Positions 55,340 through 64,000 of a stretch of DNA of 64,000 bases are shown in pieces. Position 1 is the stretch's first letter; each line of letters opens with the position of its first letter. The DNA is from Armigeres subalbatus (lineage: Eukaryota; Arthropoda; Insecta; Diptera; Culicidae): NCBI RefSeq assembly GCF_024139115.2, contig NC_085141.1, positions 378,292,995-378,356,994 on the forward strand, given 5' to 3'. A program made the position numbers and the translations under genes. The notes under the pieces were generated by a model. It was given only the letters and a program-made list of their open reading frames with translations. It ran no database searches and had not been told where the DNA came from.

Positions 55340-55700
55340 AGTTATCAGCAGAAATTCAAAAGAGTTTCCTTTGCACGCTCAGAAGAATTTCCAGTGAAAA
55401 TTAGGTCGAATTTCCCATGGAAATTCAGAACAAATTGCAGCGGACGCTGAACAATACTCCTAGATCCAGATTTTTTTTTCATTTCAAAAGAACTTTCTCT
55501 TGTTTTCCCGAGAAAATTCAGAAAAAAAATTAATGAAGATGCGATAAATTTTTTTGAAAGTGAAAAAATAAAAACAATTAAAATTTCAGAATTTTCGAAA
55601 CAAAAATCTATGGAAATTTCAAGGAATTCCTTCGATTTTGCATTAATTTTTTCATGAAAATTCATTGAATTTGCCGAAGAAAACCCATTAAAGTTTCCAA
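55340..55700. repeat. Degenerate GGAAATT-type repeat region
   Basis: Units such as AGAATTTCCAGTGAAAATT, CCCATGGAAATTCAGAA and GGAAATTTCAAGGAATTCC recur, as in five other blocks of the window. Confidence 0.6.
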
Positions 55701-55789
55701 AGGATCGGCTTGAAAGATCTCTATCTTGAGCGATGTCCATTGTCCAGTCGCCTAAGCATGTGGCCAAGTTAGATTTCGGTCTGTTATTT

Positions 55790-55912
55790 CAATCGACTAA
55801 GACGAATTAAATACTGTCCATTTAATTCCACCAGTTAATTTTCGTTATCTTTGCAGATACGTATTTCGACCACAACTGTGTGGTCGTCTTCAGTGTCTCG
55901 TACTTGACTCGA
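55790..55912. mobile_element. 123-bp short interspersed element with 9-bp TSD
   Basis: CTGTTATTT occurs at 55781-55789 and 55913-55921. The element starts CAATCGACTAAGACGAATTA and ends CTCGTACTTGACTCGA; the ends are only weakly inverted. It is related to 40274-40907 (TTAATTCCACCAGTTAATTTTCG, TCTTTGCAGATACGTATTTC) and to 50760-50815. It sits next to the RTE C-terminal fragment. Confidence 0.75.
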
Positions 55913-55934
55913 CTGTTATTTGTTTATGGGGGCT

Positions 55935-56075
55935 AGACCGTCATGAGCTTCTGGTCTACCTCTGCTGCGATATCCAGCTGGGTTCCAGTCTAATGCATGT
56001 TTTTAGAATACATTTCCGCGCCTACGTAAAATGTGGCCGACCCAGCTCCACTTCTATTACCGAGTTTCTGTTGCT
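55935..56075 (-). pseudogene. RTE-like C-terminal fragment, downstream part
   Basis: Minus-strand translation gives ATETR, two stops, KWSWVGHILRRRG, then HALDWNPAGYRSRGRPE, the C-terminus expected for the RTE-like family at 13560-16077, after the RPIAT block seen at 58740. Only the last 50 or so residues are present. Confidence 0.75.
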
Positions 56076-58744
56076 GCCGGGGGTGAGGTGATGAATTTAT
56101 AATTTATAAAAAATCACATTAATAAGAGATCGAAGCAATCATCGCGCTCGGACGGTTGTGTTTATGTTTGTGACATTTTGTTTATCATGTTTCTGACCAA
56201 AGGTAAAATATTTAAAAAAACCATAAGTCGATTTACACAATGCTCCAGCATAAGAAGAAAGCGGACAGCGCTTCATCTACTTCGTCAAGATTGACCAATT
56301 TGAATGGTCATTGTCATCAACACTCAGCACTACAGTTGTTACTTCAGCTCTTTTCGTCGCAACGTTAGCTTCTGAATCAACAGTAGCCGAGCCCGCAATG
56401 ACATCAGATGAATCTCCATAGAAATCCGAAGGCGGACAGCACCATCTTCGACCAATGCACTCAAGCAGCGAAAATATTCATTCAAGAATTCAAGATTCAC
56501 AACTATAGACATCTTTTGATTGGAAATTATTGAGTATAATTTTATTTATTTTTCACCTTATATTAGAAACATTTTTTTTAATATCAGGCTATACCTTAAA
56601 CAGCCACAACTTTAATTTGTTTCTACAGAACGCACTCAGAATGGCTAGTTTTCACTAGAGTTTACACCAAAAAGTGAAATATTGTTGCTATTACTAAATG
56701 CTCATCCTTTCCACGGAATGAAATCCCGTCAAATTACTCTGTGACAAATAGAATTGTATTAGCACTTTATAATATCCTTTCATCTTTATCATCGGTGACT
56801 TGGTTTAATTTAATACGATAGTTTTATTTATTGTTTTAGAAGTTCTACAGACTACAAAGGACATGAAATTGTATTCCTCGTGCTTTCTTACTTCACCGAT
56901 TTTGATTGTTTGAATTCGTTGATTCGAATAAGTGATTAAAATTTGATTAGCATGACTTTTGAGATACTCTCTTTCACTAATATTTAAGCTAGTTTTGCAT
57001 TTATTGCAATATTTCCGCCAAAACACGCTAAACAAAGCTATTTTCTTCAGATCTCTGTAAACAAAGAGAGCCTCTCTTTTGGACTTACGACGTTTTCAAA
57101 AATCACGCAAGAAATTGTTTTATTTTTTTCTACCTAGGTAATTTTCTAATACATAGCTTCATTTATCTTAAAAAATATCTCAAATTTTTGTACTTAACCA
57201 ATATAAAATGAAAATAAAAATAATTTACATTAATATTCTTAGTAATTCGAATATATGCTTAGTAATTCGAATATATTGCACAAGTGATTTGTGCAAATTG
57301 CTTTAGCTGTTTTTTTTTAAATGATGAATAAAGCATACAAAATTGATGAATAACGATCGTTCCAGCTGACTGCAATAGAGATTCATATATTGCCGAAATG
57401 TTTCTTTAAAAACAAAACAGAAATAAACAACAATCAGCATCTGATGTCTTATTGGGCAGTTATTAGGTTATTTAATTTTCTTAAAATTTTCCCTTTTCAA
57501 CAATATTTGAACATACTTAAGAAGATCCAAATGAAAATTGGATAGTGATTCAGATCATGTTGTTAATTCACTTTTATTTTGCTAAAGTCAAATAGAAAAC
57601 AAATTAATCATCGTCGTCTAGACCGATTCAAACAAAATCTTTTGATATTTAATTAAATCGGCTTAAAAGCTTTGCAAAAACGATACTGGAACCCATAGAA
57701 AACTATCAAATTGTAGGTATAGCTTTTTGTTTCTCGTATAATTCCAAATTTTAGACAAATGATTTTTTTTAGCTAAATGAACAATCACTCACATTGAACA
57801 ACTGATAAATAATTTGACACCATAAAAAGTTTTACTTGGATACAGTAACTGTGATTGTATAATAAATGTATCTAATAATTGTTCGTGCTACTGTTATATT
57901 GTCTTGTCAGAATCAGATCCGAAATGTGAGGTTCCGTTTAATTTTTTTGAAAACGTAGAAAATGGAAAGTTAGAAAAACAGTTGTTATGAAAAATGTTAA
58001 TTTGTTTGATACTGCTTCCCTTCTTTTAATCTCATCTTTTCAGAATTCAATAATTTTATTTTACAATACTTGAACTCTCGAGCAATTCAAGATAAGGACT
58101 CAATACTATGAACGCACTTGATACAATTTCAAAGAGTCAGCAGCCATGATACTAAAAGGAACTTCCACGTGAACAAACGCAGCCTTCGAATCGGCCATAG
58201 TTTGGCATTGCGATCACGTCTTCATTGGAAACAAAGAAGGATGCAGAACTCTGGGTGAACTAAATTGGTGAGCACGTTCCAATTATTTAATCTTTTTTTC
58301 TCTCAATTCTTCAACAAAATTCGAATTCATAAAATATACAACTAAATACGTACAGGGCATCGTTTGCTTCTATTGCCGCGGATATTGTGGGAGTCCCAGA
58401 TATCCGGTTCAAGCTTTAGCTAGCAACGGTGGCTCTTCTCGACCTTCTATTCCCTGAGTGGCTAGTACGAATAAGGGCGTCCTTGTGAAGTTTTGCTGTA
58501 CCTGTTATGAACAACTAGTACATCCCATTCCCTACACACACTTAAGAAACTTGCCTTGCTTCAGAAGTGAATCCTTTTTGTAGTACTAGTCTTCGTAACA
58601 AAAAGGGCACCATTACGGAGCATGAGATCTGATCAAATTATTCGTAGTACTACTTGACCAACACCCCCAGCTGGGTGAGGGGTAGAAGATGACTCACACA
58701 CACACATATAAAAAATCACATTAATAAAGTATTTAAAAAAAGAA
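56076..58744. other. 2.7-kb insertion or rearranged segment between two RTE pieces
   Basis: Bounded by GTTGCT on both sides (56070-56075 and 58745-58750), corresponding to a 6-bp duplicate of the RTE coding sequence. Both inner edges contain a similar stretch (ATAAAAAATCACATTAATAA at about 56104-56123 and 58708-58727) next to a C/G-rich block (CCGGGGGTGAGG; CCCAGCTGGGTGAGGGG). The interior is AT-rich; no gene recognised. Confidence 0.6.
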
Positions 58745-58835
58745 GTTGCTATCGGCCTCTGATGACAACGACGATAGAGCTCATTATTTGAGATCCAGTT
58801 GTGAGGCCACCTGCCACGAGCTATGTACCGCAATC
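58740..58835 (-). pseudogene. RTE-like C-terminal fragment, upstream part
   Basis: Minus-strand LRYIARGRWPHNWISNNELY and RRCHQRPIATS form the block that precedes the fragment at 55935-56075 in the same protein. The coding sequence is cut within 'PIAT', and the partner begins at the same residues 2.7 kb away. Confidence 0.75.
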
Positions 58836-58839
58836 AATT

Positions 58840-61800
58840 GTTGATGAGCGCATGCAGCCGTTGAGCGGATCTATGATTTTCCACGGCGATTAAATTTTGC
58901 AGGAATCCGTCAAATTTGAGGCGTCGCGTACGCATGTGCAACCTGTGCACTGCACAGGTAGCAATTTTATCCCTAACATTTAAACTCTCAATAGATATCT
59001 TGTCATTCTAATCCAAATATATGTTTTGATTATGTGCATTTATCATATGTTTTGTTCAAATTTGACTTAGGTTTAAATAGGGTAGAATACGGCATTGGCA
59101 GGGTGCGACAGTCGTTGGCACCCTCAACAATATTTGCGTTTTCCAGCAAACATACACTATTTATGAACATAATTTTGATTCAATCACACAATTTCAAGTC
59201 TAAGCTTTCATTTAAATAAATTGTTTGTGTAGAAGTAACAAGATTTGATGTGTTAATCACCGAAACAAATTTGCACCTACGAAATCCTTGCCATTATTGC
59301 ATTGCCAAAGAAAGCAGCGCACGAAAAGCAAACTGTTACTTACTTTTTTGGATCGCCTGTTTCTCCTCTTTATTGCGTATGACACGACAAATTAGGTACG
59401 TAAACTACTTTTTACACTTTATCACCACTTGATTATCACCACAAAGAGCAAATTTATGCAATATTTGCTCTATATTTCACTAAATAAAATCGGCACTGTT
59501 CGTTTTCTTTGGCAGCAGCACACTTCGGAATAGAGCGGGAGAATCTGTTTGTGAGCATATCAAACACACGCTAAAAAGATACCACGCACAATTCTTTGTG
59601 ATTTGATTTTAGGAAAAATACGAACAAAAAATCCGGCAATGGCATTTATTTAAAAAAAGTGTTAAAATACAAATGCTTCTATTCAGATTTTTACGCAGAC
59701 CATGAATTATATCAAAAGTGATAGCAACACCGTAGTATTTTTACCCTTATGTGGCTGACAGGACCGTTTTCCTTTTGCAACTTCAATACTTTCCAAGCTC
59801 ATCAAAAAAAATCATAACCATCCCCGTTCCTACATAGCGCATTTCAACCATAAATAATTGCCTACTTTTAGGGTATTATTTATTATTCAACTGTGAAACG
59901 TAGTGTAAGAATGGGGTGGCTCCAGCGGCTGGATAGGACAGTGCTGCCCATTATTCAACATATGAAGACTCACGAGGTGGAATATATTGTTAATATACTA
60001 TACTACCAGAACCGACGAGCTTCGTTTCACCTAAAACTGATTAATTATATATTTGTTACATTATTTAAAAGACGGTTAAGTATTCGAAATTCGCAAATTT
60101 GGATTCCATTTTTTAGAATAATTTTCGATTAAAGCATAAATTTGTACTTCATTTGTACGGGAGTCCCCCTTCCAGAAGAGTAGGGGTCTAATACCATCAT
60201 AAGAATCTTCATCGTTTCCAAAAACCTCTACATACAAATGTTCATGCCGTTTCCTAGTCTATAAGGGCAGACAGACAAAAATTCATTCTTATGTGTATAG
60301 ATTTGGTTTTACGTAGTTATGTCGAGCGGTCGTGTCTTGTACACAACCACCATGATTTTTTTTATGAAACAAACATATCATGTAAGGACCGCAAAGAGCA
60401 AGTTGTTTATTTGAAACTGGTTGATAGACTTTTGGCATTACAAAACTCTAAGACTCTAAGGCATTACAAAAGACAAAAAATGTAAATCTTGACAGCGAAC
60501 AAAAAGCATATAAGTTCCCTTCTCTAAAATGGCCAACATTATTCAAATAGGTTGAAAATGGTAAAAGTTATGAAACGGTCAATATCTGGGTACACGGGTG
60601 CCCTATCTGCCATTCACGTCTGTTTTTTGTTGGCCGCATAAGGGTTAAATTTGTTTTACAATGTGTTTAAATGCTTTTGCCTATATGTCTACATGACATA
60701 AAATTGATGCCAAGACTAAAAATTCATGTTTTGCTTTAAGGTGAATCGCGTTGGAGCCCAATTTCAAATCTACATAGCACTTTTGAGGGCACATAACTTG
60801 AAAAGTAAACGACAGACAAAAGCAAAAAGTAGTTTTTCACTTTTGCTCACTTGCAGCATACATGAAAAAATGGTTTCCAGATGTGCTAACCGCCTAAATA
60901 TTCACATTTGTGCGAGCAAAAACGCGAGGTGAGAGATAGCACGGCCATTGTGGCTGCCATTTTTGGACGCCGCCGTAACTCACCTTAAACCAGTTTTGAT
61001 AAACAATAAAGTTTGTTCCAAAATTGAGTGAAGCGAGATGAGCGTGCGGCCGATCAATATGAATGAATTTTACTACTCGAGGATATAAACAATCAGCATT
61101 TGGCACCAATACATTACCAGTTTTCTACTTCCATGTCTAGTTGCTAAAGGGAGCAAATTCATTGCTGATAATAGAAATTGCTATGCCAACAGAAGAAACG
61201 TTAACCTGTTACTTTATATTAAATTTACTGAGTTTGTGGTAAAAGCTGTTATATTTAGTGAACACCAACCATCAAAGAAAGAGCATACAAATGTATACCA
61301 GTTAAACTGGACCTGTGTTTTAGTGTAATTATTCATTATTTTTATCATTCAATTTGGCGAATGTCTTAGACTGCCAAGACTAGGTATTTTCCCCTACATA
61401 ATTGTAAAATATGTTCGAATTTGTTTTAGGCGGCATGTGATATGCATATGAGGCAACAGAAATGCTGCGATGGAGGCGCGTTATATTTTACTCTACGATA
61501 CCGAAACAACCCACCGCCACCGCATGTTGTTCGACACGTGCACTTGCAGCCGAGAATGCTTTGTCTTGCATCATACACACATTATTTTGTATGTGTCATC
61601 CGCTCTAACCACAATCGGCGATGCATAGAGGTCGTCAAAGCGTTCTGCGTTGGCAGTGCACGGTTTGGTGCCGGAGGGGCAATATGCCCTAGCTAAGCAT
61701 ATGCATATGCTTTTATGCCTTAGCTATGACGGTTTTCATGGGTGTTTCTACCTCAAGCAACAGTTAAACAATATAGCTAGCTGATGCCAGATTAAAATTA

Positions 61801-64000
61801 GAAAAAATCTAAATCATATTGACAATATTCACATTTTGAAATTTCGTTGCCGGAAAAATTCATGAGGCAAAACGCCATTTTTTTTTGTCTTTATTTAGGA
61901 GACTTGCAGCCCGAGGCTGGCTCGTCTCCGCACAACGCCTTTAAGCCGGCAGCTCTTAGGGAACAGCGACCCACGCTTCGGCGAATCAGCTTTCTGGTAT
62001 GGACAGTAGGTAGAGACGCGTAGTACTTTGTAGGTTAGTTACACTAGGGCGGTTTGCCTCACCGAAATGTTTGATGTTCATCAAAATGTGGAAAATTTCG
62101 GGTTTTCCTACATTCCTTTCTATTATTTTGAAACTTTTTTTTGCCTAACCTACACAATTTTATGTCTAGTTTTGTTAAAGCTATCTCAATCATGGTAAAC
62201 ATGGGCGTTTTGGGGACTCTTCCCCTAATAAAGCACATCGGTTTGGTGCCTCCGAGTATCTACAGCTTCAAAAAGCGCATGCGCGATTCGGTGAAGAGCG
62301 CGCGATCGGAGCAAAATAGAACGAGAAAAAAGGTCGTGATTGAATAAATTTTGCTGCTCTCTCAAAGAGTTCCATGACGAAAGTCCGGCTTTGAATAAGC
62401 ACCTCGGAGCAAAAGCGCTTTTAATATTTTTTACTGATTGGGATAATGGCCCATTTACAAATCCAAATTTCCTGAAGATTTCTTTTCGTAAAATCTAAAA
62501 TCCAGAATATTTAGAATCTAATTGTATATCATGTGGACAACTTAGGGGATAGAGGGCTATGACGAAGTTAATGAAAATTTGCAAAAGTAGATATCCACGC
62601 GGAGTTAAGAACACATCTAAAACTGTTTGACATCAGTCCACGTGGTATGACAGCCCCTTACGAAAAAAAATTATCAAAGGATTAAACCAAAAATAGAATA
62701 ATTAATAATTGAGAAACGTTTAGACTATAAATGTGCAGACCCCATTTTCTGACAAGACATGCTAATTACAAACGTGAATTAGTCATCTGATCGTGCTTAA
62801 AATATTTCCATTTTCTGGTTAACATAATACAATTAAGACTACGTATCATTTTACGAATACATAGCTCAATAGGATAGATAATAGCAAACATTTGGGAAAC
62901 ATGCTGTAAGATGAACCATTTAAGGTACCCCGGGGCAAGTGAAAATACGGGGTGAGTGGGTACTATGGCTGCTGACCAATCGATAAACGTTTTTAGTGGT
63001 AACAATCTTCTAGAAAGCTGAAGCAGGACTATCAACGAATACAGCCCACACACAAATATTTGGAATCAAAACCATTTGAGGCACCATGCTAATGCTATTG
63101 CTTGATCATGACTTATATTTTAATTCAATGGATTTCCACCATAATAGTCGTTTCTAAATTTATCATTGATGTGGAAGGTAAATAATTTGAGCAATAAAAT
63201 AATTGTGTGACATCGAAAATGATTTATAAGTTTTAATTTAAGCCAAAATTTGCAATTTTCACTTACCCTTTAGTTTTAACATACATGGGGCAAGTGGGAC
63301 ATATTTGAACAACAATTTTGATAGAGCCCTTTTAATAGTTTTTAAATCGTTGTCTAGTGAAAAATAACTTCGACACTCATATATCATATGGATCTGAATC
63401 AGATGTAGTTTGCTTATTGTTAGTTTCGCTGTTAAATAGTATTGTACAGTTGATTAACAAATGTGTATTATTCATTCTAAAAATTATCTCCCGCAATAGT
63501 TATAACCAGTGTTGGTAAAATCACTCATAAATCTCAATCAACAAGCGCTCCCGTACGAACGAAATCGTTTGCGATTTTAAAGGAATGCATCACGCTTGAA
63601 TTTTTCATGCTAAAACGCATCATTTCACTCATTTGCCGAAAAATCATTTTGGTTTAAAAACGCATTTGAAATCAGTTTGGGGGCAATTTATTGCTTATAC
63701 ATGGAAGAGTGTCTAATATGTTATGCGACAAACGTCAATTCTTCAGTGAAGTTGTTTATAATAAAATATTGCTTCTTCGGTCAAAAAGTTCGATAGGGTG
63801 GTCCTTATCGTTTCTCAAAACTGAAGTTAAACTTTTTTATTTCGGGTTTTTTGTGGATGACCTCTTCAGCAAACTTGCAGTAAACATTATTTGATGCAAC
63901 TTTGCCGAAGACACCTTTTGTCTAGCACATAAATTGAGTTCAGTAAATGAAATTTTCGATTTTAACCTAGGGTGGCCCCAAAAAAATCAGTTTTTCTATC
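58840..64000. other. Intergenic DNA, repeat remnants, no gene
   Basis: Visible pieces: a copy of the mosquito repeat beginning ACCGACGAGCTTCGTTTCAC at 60006, running to GACAGACAAAAATTCATTC near 60290; GGGGCAAGTG motifs at 62932-62941 and 63286-63295; and ATGCAACTTTGCCGAAGACA near 63894, a motif common in culicine repeats. Other stretches show nothing I can name. Confidence 0.45.
61880..62050 (-). mobile_element. 3' end of a LINE (UTR with poly(A))
   Basis: Read on the minus strand, a GC-richer stretch (GAGACGAGCCAGCCTCGGGC, GCTGCAAGTCTCC) ends TAAATAAAGACAAAAAAAAA, i.e. a polyadenylation-like signal and A-tail. No coding region is left, so the copy is severely 5'-truncated; the family was not identified. 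Confidence 0.6.

Noticed and set aside
1..64000. Endogenous viral element
   Set aside because: I looked for RNA-virus polymerase, nucleoprotein and retroviral Pol/Env-like peptides in the supplied frames and saw only non-LTR retrotransposon proteins and the ABCA gene.

Overview
The window looks like nuclear DNA from a culicine mosquito, most likely Aedes-like. Three things point that way: an AT-rich background packed with nested transposable elements; a tRNA-derived SINE whose head, middle and (AAG)n tail match what I recall of the Aedes Feilai family; and one intron-containing arthropod-type ABC transporter gene. There is no bacterial or viral gene organisation. Species and transposon family names come from recalled similarity, not a search.

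The only confident host gene is a full-size ABCA (ABCA3-like) transporter on the minus strand, start codon at 53309 and stop ending at 26475. I could join 11 coding exons with GT/AG junctions and intact phase into 1898 codons plus stop: TMD1, NBD1, an acidic linker, TMD2 with a Gln/His-rich extracellular insertion, then NBD2. Ten introns are involved by position; eight are 53-75 bp, the first is 488 bp, and one is about 20.1 kb (31454-51596) and is loaded with repeats.

Left flank (1-25 kb, downstream of the gene): a Feilai-like SINE; a 5'-truncated RTE/JAM-like LINE with a 13-bp target-site duplication (TSD) at 3680-6562; a composite repeat (7.2-10.1 kb) with two tandem 483-bp units; a MITE with a 10-bp TSD (10457-11003); a hAT-type MITE (11663-12060); and a decayed Gag-like ORF1 (12.5-13.5 kb). 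Next comes a second RTE-like LINE (about 13.5-18.5 kb, minus) whose 5' region carries two insertions: a Mutator-like MITE with 9-bp TSD, and a poly(A) element with 14-bp TSD. A Jockey-clade LINE (19.05-25.05 kb, minus) is split by a 2.2-kb TIR element.

The 20-kb intron holds a second copy of the hAT-type MITE, TA-flanked MITEs, a CACTA-ended element, and a nested stack at 40166-44182: a pogo/Tigger-like TIR element containing a hAT-like element, which contains a degenerate minisatellite, which contains another hAT-type MITE made largely of a 23-bp minisatellite. It also holds an R1-like LINE remnant and two more copies of the composite repeat. The right flank (53.3-64 kb) has the presumed promoter side of the ABCA gene, small MITEs, two pieces of an RTE C-terminal coding region separated by 2.7 kb, and long stretches where I recognise nothing.

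I do not see a convincing new biological system. What stands out is the number of insertions whose exact boundaries can be read from TSDs, and three interrupted sites whose uninterrupted state can be inferred from paralogous copies or from coding continuity.
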